From: Sphingobacteriaceae bacterium
Lineage (GTDB): Bacteria > Bacteroidota > Bacteroidia > Sphingobacteriales > Sphingobacteriaceae
Assembly (NCBI GenBank): GCA_014380615.1
Contig: JACMJM010000002.1
Location: 105,258-169,257, forward strand
DNA: 64,000 nt
Reading direction: 5' to 3'
Numbering within the stretch: position 1 is the first letter of the stretch; every line of letters begins with the position of its first letter. This document shows positions 25,209 through 34,672 of this stretch, piece by piece. The notes under the pieces were generated by a model that did no database searches, was not told the DNA's origin, and saw only the letters and a program-made list of their open reading frames with translations. A program made the position numbers and the translations under genes.

Positions 25209-26798
25209 TTATTTATCCCAAAACACTTTTGAGGTTTGAGTATTTACGCTTCCTTGAGCTGCTACATTAGCAGAATTGTAGTTATATTCTTCCTGAGGAT
25301 AGGATAATCTTACAGGGATAACACGACCGTTTCTGCTTTCCGATTCAGAGAGAGGAAGATCGGCCGGAACACCTAACCTTCTGTAATCCACCCAGGCCTC
25401 AAAGTTATTACTGCCGACAAGAGACAAATATTTTTGCATTACAATGAATCTAAGCTTGTCAGTATTATTTGCATGATCGTAATTTGCGACAGCATTGTCC
25501 TGTGCCATGTAGGTGTCGGCCGTTGCCACAGGGTTTGGTACGCCTAACCAAGTAAAGGACTCCCTCACCGCAACTTGCCAAGCCGTCCTAGGATCACCCG
25601 CTAACCAGCCGCGTTGTTTGGCTTCTGCCTGTAAGAACAAACTTTCTACTGATGTAAACACCCATTGATCCTGGGTTGCGCTTTTTGCAAGTCCCGGACC
25701 GGCAACATCAGAAGAATTTCCTGCTTTAGGTTGATTAGGATCCGTATCTACGAACCCAAAATCGTATCCGAAATAGGTATTTCCAGATAACGGGTTGGCC
25801 GCTGCGCTAAAGTAATATTGGTACCTAATATCATTACTGTTTTTCAACTTGTTTAGAACGTAATTATTTGCCCGGTTAAAGTCATCTGCAGTTGAACCGG
25901 AAAAATTCTTTTTGTACTCGTTATAAAAAGGATTTAGCTGATATTCTGATCCGTTATATCCGGGATTCACTGCTGCAGTTTCACTTGCCATTAAAAACCC
26001 ACTGCCATCAGCTGTAATTTTCGATAATTCTGCAGCAGGCGTTCCTCCTAATATTTCTGACTGGCGAATTAACAATTTTAGTCGTTGCGTATTGACCAAC
26101 TTGCGCCACATTAATTTTTGGTGGTCGAAAGATTCATCTTTGTCAATATTCTCATCTACTCGTTTAAGACTAAACATAATATCAGACTCATAAATGTTGG
26201 TATTTTTCAAAAACTCCGAATTTTTGAACAGTAATTGTGCCTGATCTAACTGCAATAACAAATCATTATAAATGTCCTGACCTTTATCGTACTTCGGCTG
26301 TATGAAACCTTCTTCGAATTTAAATGCCTCGGAATATGGTACATTATTATATTGATCAACCAGGTACATGTACCCAATAGACTTTATGACTTTTGCTATA
26401 CCAACATAAAACGTTTGGCCGGTAGCACTAGCCCTTTTCTCCATCGCGTCGGCATCTTTTAGAATATTGTACCAAGACACTGTTGGATCGTAAACCGTCG
26501 TATTTCCATTAACCCATTCATTTGATTCGTACGTAGTATTTAAATCATAATTTTCTAAAGGGTTGCTCACCCCGAACGAACCAGACCTCGCCCAATAACC
26601 TGTCCAATGGGCTGCGTAATCGTACGACGTCGCCATCTTTTTTGCGGTTTGATGAAGTATAATTGGAAGAATAAGATCCGGTGTCATCGACTCTTCAATC
26701 GGCGAGTTAGGATTCGTGTTAATATCAAAGAAATCTTTTTTACACCCCGAAGAAACGATCAGCAGGAATGCTAAAAAACTATATATGACTTTTTTCAT
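25209..26798 (-). CDS. SusD/RagB-family outer-membrane lipoprotein
   Basis: 529 residues. The lipoprotein signal is SFLAFLLIVSSGC (Cys19), followed by KKDFFDINTNPNSP, the start typical of the SusD-like_2 branch. The helical TPR-like body includes YNDLLLQLDQAQLLF, MWRKLVNTQRLKLLIRQSE and QDQWVFTSVESLFLQAEAKQRGW, and the C-terminus has AWVDYRRLGVP and RLSYPQEEYNYNSANV. SusD binds ligand above the SusC barrel and acts as its lid. It starts 22 bases after susC ends. The branch is often paired with peptide or unknown-ligand transporters rather than starch. Confidence 0.93.
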   Translation of the reverse strand: MKKVIYSFLAFLLIVSSGCKKDFFDINTNPNSPIEESMTPDLILPIILHQTAKKMATSYDYAAHWTGYWARSGSFGVSNPLENYDLNTTYESNEWVNGNTTVYDPTVSWYNILKDADAMEKRASATGQTFYVGIAKVIKSIGYMYLVDQYNNVPYSEAFKFEEGFIQPKYDKGQDIYNDLLLQLDQAQLLFKNSEFLKNTNIYESDIMFSLKRVDENIDKDESFDHQKLMWRKLVNTQRLKLLIRQSEILGGTPAAELSKITADGSGFLMASETAAVNPGYNGSEYQLNPFYNEYKKNFSGSTADDFNRANNYVLNKLKNSNDIRYQYYFSAAANPLSGNTYFGYDFGFVDTDPNQPKAGNSSDVAGPGLAKSATQDQWVFTSVESLFLQAEAKQRGWLAGDPRTAWQVAVRESFTWLGVPNPVATADTYMAQDNAVANYDHANNTDKLRFIVMQKYLSLVGSNNFEAWVDYRRLGVPADLPLSESESRNGRVIPVRLSYPQEEYNYNSANVAAQGSVNTQTSKVFWDK

Positions 26799-26820
26799 GT
26801 CTTTTAGTATTAAAATTAAA

Positions 26821-29800
26821 TTAAAATCTAACTACCAGATTAGCTCCATACATTCGAACAGGCGGGTTGGACTGGGAGTTTACAATTCCAAAAGTATTTG
26901 GATAATCCTCTCTTGTGCTGTTAAAGTCTGGATCTGTAAATTCATTAGTTTTAGGCACCCAAACAAATAGGTTCCGACCCGTTAATGCTAATGTGGCTCC
27001 CTTAACAATATTTTGCTTCGATAAAAATTTAGCTGGAATATCATAAGACAGTGCTAACTCTCTTAAACGCCATGCAGCTGCGCTAGTGATAAAATTTGAA
27101 GCAACATTTTGGAACACCCCTGTATAGAAGTCGTTTATATTACTTACAGTCACATCTGTATTAGCTATATACTTACCCGGGTTCGCAGGGTCTTCATATG
27201 ACGAATTAGGCATCACGAAGCGTTGACGATTATTTCTTGCGGTAGCAGCAGAAGTACCTGTCCATGCCATATCTCCTCCCATTGCGAAGAATGACACATC
27301 ATGTCCTCCCTTGTATTCTGCAAGAGCCGACAAATTGAACCCCTTCCAATTAACGGAAGGATTAAGACCAACAATCCAAAGTGGCAGAGTTCTTCCAAAC
27401 TCCTTTGTATTTGGATCTTCACTAGGATAGCCCGAGAATCGGTCGACAATTATTCTCCCTTGATCATCTCTTAAGTAATCAGTGGCCTTGATAACAAAAG
27501 CTGGCCTACCCACAATGGCGGCGTTACCTGATTTCAAATATCCACCGATACTAAGCTCGTCTAATCCCGGATAAATACCTGTAATTTCGCTGTCATTATA
27601 AGTAGCATTGGCCCTGAACTGAAAATTTCCGCCTCTGAATTTAAGTAAAGGGGTTAATCGCATATCGAGTTCCACACCCTTATTTACAAACGCCGCTGCA
27701 TTAAGGTTGGCGAAATTATAACCAGTAGCATCAGAGACTCTAACACTGATTATCTGATTCGTATTGTCTTGATGGAAGTATGTTGCTTCTAAATTTACTC
27801 TTCCATTCAAAAAAGATGTTTCTGCGCCTAATTCTATACTTTCGATAAATTCTGGTTTTAGGTCAGAGTCAAAAGTGGTATTTCCGGCAGAGAAGCCCGC
27901 TAAGGGACCATATGGAAAACCGGTATAAAATTTACCATCTGTATTTGGCTGAGTAAATACTGCGGCTAATTGATACGGATCAATGTCCGCATTTCCGGTT
28001 TTATTCCAGGCAGCCCTTAATTTTAGGTAGCTAAGAATATTATTTCCTTTCAATGATTCGATCGCATCCGTAGCCACAAAAGAGGCACTTACACCTGGAT
28101 AGAAGAAAGAATTATTGCCAATCGCAAGAACGGAAGTCCAGTCATTTCGGCCAGTAAACTCAAGATTAGCCCACCCTTTATAACTCACACTTGTGCTTCC
28201 ATAAACCGAAAACAATCTTGTTTTGGTTTCTGGTGCGGAACCGCTGAGATTTCCGGTCCTGTTGGCTACGTTAAAAACTTCTGGCACCACTAAATTCGAG
28301 GCACCTACTCGTGAGTCACGTGACTGAGTTTGCCGTACATAAGTACCAAGAATGGCTGTGGTTCGGAAATCGTCATTTATATTTTTATTAATCTGTGCAA
28401 AAAGGTCAGACGATAATCTGGTTAGATTGTAAGATCTTTCGCTCGCCGCTCCCGGAACAGTATTGAAATCACGGTCGTCCCCAAATTGATTAATTACCTC
28501 GCCTCTAGAAAAGAATCGCTCTGCAATCGTACGCGCTGTAAAGGCTGGCCGATAAGTAAAATTAAGCCAGTCAGTTGCTTTTAATTCTAATTGAACGTTT
28601 GCAAGAATATCCTGCCGTTTTCCTTCGTTTCTCCAATTATCAATCGCGAAATATGGATTTAGTCCGTATCTATTGAAGTAATTATTATATGTGGAAAATG
28701 GATCGGTGTTAAAATTCTTGTAATTAGATAAAGGGATGTGAGCCGGTGTATTGAAAATCTGACTCATTAAACCATCGTTTCCCCCAGATCCCTGAGCAGT
28801 AAAAAAGTCAGACATTCCGTCATCATTAAATAAGCTATAATTATTTTGAATATAGTTCAAGCCCAGGTTAGCTTTTAACTTTCCGTATTCACGCCCCGCA
28901 TTTAGTCTTATACCTGTTCTTCTATTTTCATCATCTGGAACAACGCCTTTGATATTTGCGTCCTGGAAACTCAGGTAAAAATTATTCGCAGACAATGACA
29001 AATCGTTCTGTATAGTCGCGCCAGTATTAAAGAAATCCCTGCGTTGATCTGTAGGGCTATATTTAACCTTCTGAACGCTTCCGTCAGGCAATGTCTCTCC
29101 AATCTCTCTTTCTGTACCATCGTAAGCAGGCCCCCATGACCAATTTTCATAAGGGATATATTCATTAAATCCTCCCGAGCCAAATTGAGTTTGCATTTTA
29201 GGAAAAAATGAAATGTTGGAAAGCTGTGTCGAATTACTAAAAGTTATTACCGGCTTATCAGTCCCTTTTTTAGTTGTAACTACAATAACCCCATTTCTTG
29301 CATCCGGTCCGTATATCCCCGCAGACGACGAACCTTTCAACACCGAAACATTAGCAATGTCGTTAGGGTTTAAGGCAGTCAAATAGCTTAATTGAGTTGG
29401 GACTCCATCTAAGACCAGCAGAGGGTCATTATTACCTGTGAGTGAACGAAGCCCTCGCATAGTAATTACCACATCTTCTGTTACACCACTACTTATGGTA
29501 GTCACATTTAGTCCCGATACCTTACCTTGCAGTCCATTAACTACATTTACTGCGTTAGCCGTTGTAAGTGCTTCATTACTAATAGTTGCCGTTGCATAGC
29601 CTATTTCCTTCTTTTGTCGTTCTATACCCAAAGCAGTCACAACTACCTCACTCAATTGTGTAGCATCTGTTCCTAAGGCCAAATTAATTACACTCCGTGT
29701 TCCCACATTCACTTCCTGCGTTGCGAACCCGATAAACGAAAAAACCAAAACCGCATTATTAGGAACCGATATCGAATACTGGCCGTTAGCACCGGTTTGG

Positions 29801-29955
29801 GTTCCGGCTGTAGTTCCTTTTACTCTAATACTTACGCCAGGAAGCGGCCCGCCGTCGTCCTTAGCTGTTACTGTACCTGTAACGGTACGCTCTTGCGCAA
29901 GGGCACACGTAACCCATAAAAGCGCCATAGATAAACTTAATAAAAGTTTTCGCAT
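26821..29955 (-). CDS. SusC/RagA-family TonB-dependent outer-membrane transporter
   Basis: 1044 residues. A signal peptide (1-20, LLLSLSMALLWVTCALA) is followed by a carboxypeptidase-regulatory-like domain (22-105: RTVTGTVTAKDDGGPLPGVS, GTTAGTQTGANGQYSI), a short TonB-box region and the plug (LSEVVVTALGIERQKK through VLKGSSSAGIYGPDARNGVIVV). A 22-strand barrel follows, ending in aromatic-rich strands and a final Phe (GANLVVRF). It moves ligands bound by SusD across the outer membrane using TonB energy. It is first in a three-gene operon with no glycosidase, sulfatase, peptidase, sigma or anti-sigma gene, so the substrate cannot be guessed. Upstream, a near-copy of its leader is found (see repeat 30164-30201). 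Confidence 0.95.
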   Translation of the reverse strand: MRKLLLSLSMALLWVTCALAQERTVTGTVTAKDDGGPLPGVSIRVKGTTAGTQTGANGQYSISVPNNAVLVFSFIGFATQEVNVGTRSVINLALGTDATQLSEVVVTALGIERQKKEIGYATATISNEALTTANAVNVVNGLQGKVSGLNVTTISSGVTEDVVITMRGLRSLTGNNDPLLVLDGVPTQLSYLTALNPNDIANVSVLKGSSSAGIYGPDARNGVIVVTTKKGTDKPVITFSNSTQLSNISFFPKMQTQFGSGGFNEYIPYENWSWGPAYDGTEREIGETLPDGSVQKVKYSPTDQRRDFFNTGATIQNDLSLSANNFYLSFQDANIKGVVPDDENRRTGIRLNAGREYGKLKANLGLNYIQNNYSLFNDDGMSDFFTAQGSGGNDGLMSQIFNTPAHIPLSNYKNFNTDPFSTYNNYFNRYGLNPYFAIDNWRNEGKRQDILANVQLELKATDWLNFTYRPAFTARTIAERFFSRGEVINQFGDDRDFNTVPGAASERSYNLTRLSSDLFAQINKNINDDFRTTAILGTYVRQTQSRDSRVGASNLVVPEVFNVANRTGNLSGSAPETKTRLFSVYGSTSVSYKGWANLEFTGRNDWTSVLAIGNNSFFYPGVSASFVATDAIESLKGNNILSYLKLRAAWNKTGNADIDPYQLAAVFTQPNTDGKFYTGFPYGPLAGFSAGNTTFDSDLKPEFIESIELGAETSFLNGRVNLEATYFHQDNTNQIISVRVSDATGYNFANLNAAAFVNKGVELDMRLTPLLKFRGGNFQFRANATYNDSEITGIYPGLDELSIGGYLKSGNAAIVGRPAFVIKATDYLRDDQGRIIVDRFSGYPSEDPNTKEFGRTLPLWIVGLNPSVNWKGFNLSALAEYKGGHDVSFFAMGGDMAWTGTSAATARNNRQRFVMPNSSYEDPANPGKYIANTDVTVSNINDFYTGVFQNVASNFITSAAAWRLRELALSYDIPAKFLSKQNIVKGATLALTGRNLFVWVPKTNEFTDPDFNSTREDYPNTFGIVNSQSNPPVRMYGANLVVRF

Positions 29956-29979
29956 ACTCTTTTTTTTAAATTAATGATT
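29941..29979. repeat. susC leader repeat, copy 1 (start of susC)
   Basis: The sequence over the susC start codon and leader (39 bases, ending in AAATTAATGATT) recurs with few changes at 30164-30201. Confidence 0.65.
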
Positions 29980-30163
29980 GTTAAAACACCCTGTGTAATA
30001 AAATAAAAAAACACCGCAACGCCACTATTTTCAAACAGGGAATTGAAAACCAAGGCAATATTGCGAAATTATAAATTGAGATAGGTAAAGATTAAACCTG
30101 CAATTACGTGGCTCCTCCAACACCTTGGCCGAAGTGACACAATATAGCAAGCCTCGAAACTTG

Positions 30164-30201
30164 TAAAAGTTTTAGCATACTTCCTTTTTAAATTAATGAT
30201 T
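30164..30201. repeat. susC leader repeat, copy 2
   Basis: 38 bases, about 85% identical to 29941-29979. Both copies have TAAAAGTTTT, then GCATACT, then TTTTTAAATTAATGATT. Copy 2 keeps an ATG in the same place but leads to only 24 codons, as if an earlier susC start had been left behind by deletion or duplication. Confidence 0.65.
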
Positions 30202-30377
30202 ACACAATATAAGGATAATATTTAATCTCATCAAAATTTTAAAAAAAAACTTTCCCCATGTTTTTAAGAAAATCCGCCTTGTGTTTAAATTATTACAATT
30301 TATATCACCTAAAGTTAAAAATTTAATAAAAAAGTAAAAAACAATACAAGATACTGGGTATTACATAGTACTATATA

Positions 30378-30385
30378 TATCTTTG
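30378..30385 (+). promoter_or_regulatory. -7 box (TATCTTTG) of padR, very close to the start codon
   Basis: A perfect TAnnTTTG whose last base is 4 bases before ATG 30390. Transcription from this box would begin at or next to the ATG, so the mRNA is likely leaderless. A -33 TTG is imperfect (CTG at 30354). Confidence 0.55.
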
Positions 30386-30389
30386 TAGT

Positions 30390-30731
30390 ATGATTGTTGA
30401 AAATACACAAACGCAAATGAGGAAGGGAATACTCGAGTATTGTATTCTATCTATCATATCGCGACAAGAAATTTATGCTTCGGATATAATTAACGAACTT
30501 AAAAAAGCACGGCTGCTGGTAGTAGAAGGCACGCTATATCCTTTACTAACACGCCTGAAAAACAATGGCCTCCTTAGTTATAACTGGGTTGAATCTACCT
30601 CTGGCCCGCCCCGAAAATACTATGTACTAACCGATGCGGGATCGCAGGTACTTGAGCATTTAGACAAAACCTGGTCCGAATTAGTGTTTGCGGTAAATAC
30701 ATCTATTCAGGGAAGACAAATAAAACCTTAA
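30390..30731 (+). CDS. PadR-family transcriptional regulator
   Basis: 113 residues, a short PadR winged helix. MRKGILEYCILSII is followed by YASDIINELKK (recognition helix region), VVEGTLYPLLTRLKNNGLLSYNW and GPPRKYYVLTDAG (wing). It lacks the long C-terminal helical domain of larger PadRs and so dimerises through the final helix. It lies 11 bases upstream of the PspC-domain gene. PadR-PspC pairs are common in Bacteroidota, where the regulator is thought to respond to envelope stress or antibiotics. Confidence 0.93.
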   Translation: MIVENTQTQMRKGILEYCILSIISRQEIYASDIINELKKARLLVVEGTLYPLLTRLKNNGLLSYNWVESTSGPPRKYYVLTDAGSQVLEHLDKTWSELVFAVNTSIQGRQIKP

Positions 30732-30742
30732 CCTATACAATC

Positions 30743-32320
30743 ATGAATAAAACTATAATCATAAATATTAACGGCATTGTTTTTCATATCGAAGAAGATG
30801 CTTATGAAGTTTTGAAAAGTTACATGACAGAAGTGAAGCGCCACTTCGCCTACAGCAACGATAGCGACGAAATTGTAACTGACATTGAAAATCGTTTGGC
30901 CGAAATGTTTAATGAAAAACTGGCCGAACAAAATAAACAGGTAATTATTCTGGCGGATGTGGAAGAGGTTACCGCACAAATGGGAAAGGCGAGCGACTTC
31001 GATTTAAATGAGGAAGACGATACCTTTGACGCGCGTAAAATTAAATCGCCCCGAACTCTATACAAAGACAGTGATGACCGTATGATTGGCGGTGTATGCG
31101 CCGGCTTAGGGCACTATTTTGATATTGAAGTAAAATGGGTGCGGCTGATTACGTTATTGTTAACACTCTTTTCGGGAATCGGACTGATTCCATACCTGGT
31201 GCTATGGATCGTGCTTCCGACCGCAAGAAGCCGGCAGGAAAGAATGGCGATGAAAGGAGAGGCCATTAACCTTCAAAATTTTAAAAAAACATTCGACGAG
31301 GAAACCGAAACCACAAAAACGTATAACGACACTACCTATAATCCTCCCTATCAACGTATAAATTCTAATGACCCGATAAGGGAAATAGTTGCCTTTATTG
31401 GAAAAGCAGTGAAGGTGTTTCTGAAAATAATTGTCGGGATAATAATCGTTTTAGACGGGTTTGTATTACTTGCGCTAATTGTTGGTTTAGTGTTCGGGCT
31501 TGGATTTATAAACCATACTGGCTTTCAGGAATTTCCGTTCAACGCTGTAAGTCACGCCTACCGGGCCCCGATTATCTTTAGTATTTTCCTCATCACGATT
31601 ATTCCTTTGCTTGCGCTGATCTTTTTTGCCTTGCGTGTATTGCTTAACAGAAAAGTTTTATCCAGATACGGAGCCTTTGCCATGCTAATGCTATGGATAA
31701 CCGGCATTGCCATGGGAGTATATTATGGTTCGAGCATAGCCGCCGACTTTAGAGAGGAAGCCAAATTTGAACAGATCTCCGACCTGAACCCTTATCCGGT
31801 ATTAACCTTAAAATTAGACCACAAATTATTTTTTACAAGCGAAGACAGCCTGAAATACAATATCGATTCGGGAAAGATAAGAGGGCATGTAATCTATGGC
31901 GATAACAATCTCTCTGGCGAGATGAAACGTTATAAAATATTTATAGAAAAAAGCGATAATGATAAACTTACCTTAATAAAAGAATTGAGTGGCCGTGGCC
32001 GAAACTTTGAAAGAGCCCTTGAAGCCGCCCAGCGCATTAGTTATCAGGTTATTCAACAAGACTCTGTAATTAACTTCCACAAATATTGGTCGCTATCCGG
32101 AAACGGAATCTATAGAGGCCAGGAGCTTAAATTGCATCTCAAAGTTCCGGTTAATACCCGATTGCTGATAGAAGGCGATATGAACGACCGGATCTATTCG
32201 CACAATAGCTGGCAGTGCCGTGAAGACAGAGAAGATTATGAGCGACCAGCAGTTTGGGTTATGACAGAGGAGGGTTTGAAATGTGCGGATGAAGAACTTG
32301 AGAGAAAACGGAATGAGTAA
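30743..32320 (+). CDS. PspC-domain membrane protein
   Basis: 525 residues. The N-terminal cytoplasmic segment (1-100) has IININGIVFHIEEDAYEVL and DIENRLAEMF. The PspC domain is about 105-160: DDRMIGGVCAGLGHYFDIEVKWVRL, then a membrane helix ending in VLWIVLPTA. Three more membrane helices follow (about 225-260, 280-300, 310-335), and then a soluble C-terminal region (about 345-525), probably periplasmic. It belongs to the phage-shock type envelope-stress response and forms an operon with padR. The N-terminal part and soluble tail recur in Bacteroidota PspC proteins; their role is not known. Confidence 0.9.
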   Translation: MNKTIIININGIVFHIEEDAYEVLKSYMTEVKRHFAYSNDSDEIVTDIENRLAEMFNEKLAEQNKQVIILADVEEVTAQMGKASDFDLNEEDDTFDARKIKSPRTLYKDSDDRMIGGVCAGLGHYFDIEVKWVRLITLLLTLFSGIGLIPYLVLWIVLPTARSRQERMAMKGEAINLQNFKKTFDEETETTKTYNDTTYNPPYQRINSNDPIREIVAFIGKAVKVFLKIIVGIIIVLDGFVLLALIVGLVFGLGFINHTGFQEFPFNAVSHAYRAPIIFSIFLITIIPLLALIFFALRVLLNRKVLSRYGAFAMLMLWITGIAMGVYYGSSIAADFREEAKFEQISDLNPYPVLTLKLDHKLFFTSEDSLKYNIDSGKIRGHVIYGDNNLSGEMKRYKIFIEKSDNDKLTLIKELSGRGRNFERALEAAQRISYQVIQQDSVINFHKYWSLSGNGIYRGQELKLHLKVPVNTRLLIEGDMNDRIYSHNSWQCREDREDYERPAVWVMTEEGLKCADEELERKRNE

Positions 32321-32645
32321 ATTAAAGGGAGGCTGTCTGGCGGGATAAACTGATTGGGGCTTGTGCCTTCGAGCCGATTAAGACATGCTGATTCTTAGTC
32401 AGTATTTCCGGGATCTCAGCTATCGTCGAGGACAACCCGAACTACGTTTTCGAACTGCTCCAATTCACGGCTTGTGTTTAGATATCAACCTGTCGATTTT
32501 CATGCGCTTTGTTATTTCGACCTTAAAGAGAAGGCTAAGCTACATCAAGAGATCTCTCCTTGGTCGAGATGACAACAGGTGGGTTCATTTGAATAGCTCT
32601 ATCCTACAACTTCCGATTTAAATATCCTCTATCTAATATACCTAC
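32321..32645. other. Non-coding region with a dispersed palindromic repeat
   Basis: 325 bases between the convergent PspC and TonB genes. The only sizeable frame (32385-32621, plus) has no family features and runs through the repeat at 32509-32575. I see no real gene. GAGGCTGTCT near 32331 resembles the sequence at the IS edge near 63868, perhaps an IS scar. Confidence 0.5.
32509..32575. repeat. Palindromic intergenic repeat (REP-like), copy 1
   Basis: Ends are TTGTTATTTCGACC and GGTCGAGATGACAA, inverted repeats with 12 of 14 positions matching. The inner part carries GAGATCTCTCCTT. A related element is at 40475-40537. Confidence 0.65.
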
Positions 32646-33659
32646 CTAATTACTTTGAAAACTTACCGGAAGAACAAAATAAGTTCGTACAGGCTGGTCT
32701 TTTACCAAACCAGCTTTCCACTTAGGAGAGTTTCTGAGTAAACGCACCGCTTCCTCATCGCAGCCGCTGCCAATGCCCTGCTTTACTTTAATATCGCTTA
32801 GCAAACCATCCTTTTCTACAATAAAAGAGAGATAAACTTTCCCCTGAACGTTATTCTGTTTAGCAACAACCGGATATTTTAGTGTCGTAGTTAGATACTT
32901 AGTTAGCTCCCTTTGTCCGCCCGGAAATTCAGGAACCACATCAACTAAACTGAAGTCGTAAACCTTATCTGTACCCTGTACTGCGGAGGGTTCGGTTAAG
33001 GGCTGTTGCTGCTCATTTTGAATGGCCGAATCGGGTTGAAGCCTTTGTACTTCTACATTCTTAATTTCGGCTTCACGTAATGAAACTATTTTCCCGGTTT
33101 CATCAATTATCAATTCGTATTTAACAAGGGCAGAGTAAGTTTCATTTTGAGCGGTTTTGAAAAAACTCTCCTTTGCCCAATAACTGGCGGTTATTCTGGA
33201 GTCAACTCGCTCGAAATCTAAAGTAGACACAATCCAATTCCTCTTGAAATTGTGCAACCCTTCGAGTTTCCGCCAATAAATTTCTTTTACACGTTTGTGT
33301 GTGAGATTATGGTAATTATAAAACGTTTCGGTAATATCTGCAAAGTAACTTGGTGGGTCGAAATAACCTCTGCGCTGGTCGTAATAAAACGCTTCGATAA
33401 ATTTTATCAGCGTGGTTTGCACCTGCTCGTCGCTCATCGATTCATTTTCATTCAGGATCGAGGTTTTATCAGGGGGAGCCAGCCTCAAATCTGCTTCTTT
33501 TTTGAACAGGTTAGACGGGTCGTCAACAAAAAGCGTTAAATATCCCATAACGAGAATAATAACACCTAAAATAATGCCCATATACAGCAAAGAACGATCT
33601 TTATAAACCGGTTCGGCGTCGTTTAGCTCATCTTCCGTATTCGCAGGTGTATCCTTCAT
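32646..33659 (-). CDS. TonB-family energy transducer
   Basis: 337 residues. A cytoplasmic N-terminus is followed by one membrane helix (LLYMGIILGVIILVMGYLTLF, about 24-44), a periplasmic region of about 190 residues, and a C-terminal TonB domain (about 240-337) with EFPGGQRELTKYLTTTLKYP, VQGKVYLSFIVEKDG, GIGSGCDEEAVRLLRNSPKW and TYFVLPVSF. The middle (LIKFIEAFYYDQRRGYFDPPSYF) is not the usual proline-rich spacer. It could power TonB-dependent transporters such as the SusC here. It is last in the CPBP-DUF2007-cdsA operon, 9 bases after cdsA. Confidence 0.85.
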   Translation of the reverse strand: MKDTPANTEDELNDAEPVYKDRSLLYMGIILGVIILVMGYLTLFVDDPSNLFKKEADLRLAPPDKTSILNENESMSDEQVQTTLIKFIEAFYYDQRRGYFDPPSYFADITETFYNYHNLTHKRVKEIYWRKLEGLHNFKRNWIVSTLDFERVDSRITASYWAKESFFKTAQNETYSALVKYELIIDETGKIVSLREAEIKNVEVQRLQPDSAIQNEQQQPLTEPSAVQGTDKVYDFSLVDVVPEFPGGQRELTKYLTTTLKYPVVAKQNNVQGKVYLSFIVEKDGLLSDIKVKQGIGSGCDEEAVRLLRNSPKWKAGLVKDQPVRTYFVLPVSFQSN

Positions 33660-33668
33660 CCTCTAACC

Positions 33669-34472
33669 TCAAATGATTATCCAATATAAATATAAATAAA
33701 CCAGGGGTGCGGCAAATAAAAAGCTGTCGAACCGATCTAACAAACCCCCATGGCCCGGCAGCAGGGAACCGCTGTCTTTAATTTCTATACTTCGCTTCAA
33801 CATTGATTCGAATAAATCGCCGAAAGTTCCGGCTATTACAACAATCAGAGATATAACACACCATTGGAATACTGAAATATCATTAAACTGAGTGCTAATA
33901 GTATAAGCCGCCACCAGACTTGTAAATAGTCCCCCAAAAAATCCTTCCCATGATTTTTTGGGCGAATGCCTCTCGAATAGTTTATGCTTTCCAAAATTAA
34001 TACCAAATATATACGCCCCCGTATCGCTCGCCCAAAGCATCAGCATAAATGCTAAAGGGAAATGAAAATTAAATGTTTTTTGAATAAACGCCGATGCCGT
34101 AAAAAAGCAAAAAGGTATTACGATAAACAAAATACCGAAATAGGTAAACGCAAGATTTATGAATGGATGTTCTTTTTTGCGAAATAATTCTACAATACAA
34201 ATTGATATTGCGGCAGGTACCGATAGAAAAATAAAGTTGAGATAATCGTTGAATAGAAAATTTAAAACAAGGGGTGTAATAATTGTTCCGGCCAGCAAAA
34301 CACCGAGCGAACGGTGTGGCTTAATCGTGTCGTTTTTTACCAGCTTGTAAAATTCAACTAAACACAACAGGCTTAGCACAATAAAAAAAATCGCGAAAGC
34401 ATTTGCGCCAAGCAGTAAAGACGCTAACATCACCAAAACAAAAAAGAAGCCTGTTATTGCCCTTACTTTCAT
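33669..34472 (-). CDS. cdsA: Phosphatidate cytidylyltransferase
   Basis: 267 residues with about seven membrane helices. The CdsA signature is complete: WASDTGAYIFG, KHKLFERHSPKKSWEGFFGG, and near the end GTFGDLFESMLKRSIEIKDSG followed by LPGHGGLLDRFDS. It makes CDP-diacylglycerol from phosphatidic acid and CTP at the inner membrane, the precursor for PE and PG. Its start overlaps the DUF2007 gene by four bases (ATGA). Confidence 0.95.
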   Translation of the reverse strand: MKVRAITGFFFVLVMLASLLLGANAFAIFFIVLSLLCLVEFYKLVKNDTIKPHRSLGVLLAGTIITPLVLNFLFNDYLNFIFLSVPAAISICIVELFRKKEHPFINLAFTYFGILFIVIPFCFFTASAFIQKTFNFHFPLAFMLMLWASDTGAYIFGINFGKHKLFERHSPKKSWEGFFGGLFTSLVAAYTISTQFNDISVFQWCVISLIVVIAGTFGDLFESMLKRSIEIKDSGSLLPGHGGLLDRFDSFLFAAPLVYLYLYWIII

Positions 34473-34672
34473 AAATCGTTTTGCGCTATTAATTCTATGG
34501 CTTGTAGAGAAAACAGTGGCTGTACATAAACCTCAATCTCGCCGATATTATAAGGATATCCCTGTTTATTTAGAATTACAGCCTCTATGTTATTGTCAAC
34601 CAGAAATTGACGAACCATTTCGGACTTGAAAAAATCTTTAGAGGTATAAATCTTAACCCAACTATCGTTCAT
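34469..34672 (-). CDS. DUF2007-type putative signal-transducing protein
   Basis: 67 residues from ATG 34672 (a TTG three codons upstream is possible). The DUF2007 pattern is visible: WVKIYTSKDFFKSEMVRQFLVDNNIEAVILNKQ, then VYVQPLFSLQAIELI, the 'two-strand, helix, strand' form related to PII-like folds. It overlaps the CPBP protease gene by 11 bases and cdsA by four, so it is translated as part of a coupled operon. The role is not established in any organism I know. Confidence 0.8.
   Translation of the reverse strand: MNDSWVKIYTSKDFFKSEMVRQFLVDNNIEAVILNKQGYPYNIGEIEVYVQPLFSLQAIELIAQNDL

Larger units (their letters stand above)
29956..30389. other. 434-base AT-rich region between susC and padR
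   Basis: The region holds the minus-strand susC leader, a second copy of the susC leader and start (30164-30201), an AT-rich block (30220-30360) and the padR promoter. The second copy opens a 24-codon frame (ATG 30178, MLKLLQVSRLAIL) that ends in TAA, so it is no transporter gene. No other gene is visible. Confidence 0.6.

Noticed and set aside
28314..28325. Palindrome AGTCACGTGACT inside susC as a further parS site
   Set aside because: It has the CACGTG core, but the flanks (AGT/ACT) do not fit GTTN...NAAC, and it is in coding sequence where the amino acids explain it.
32385..32621. 78-codon plus-strand open frame
   Set aside because: It passes through the palindromic repeat, has no domain features and lies between two convergent genes.
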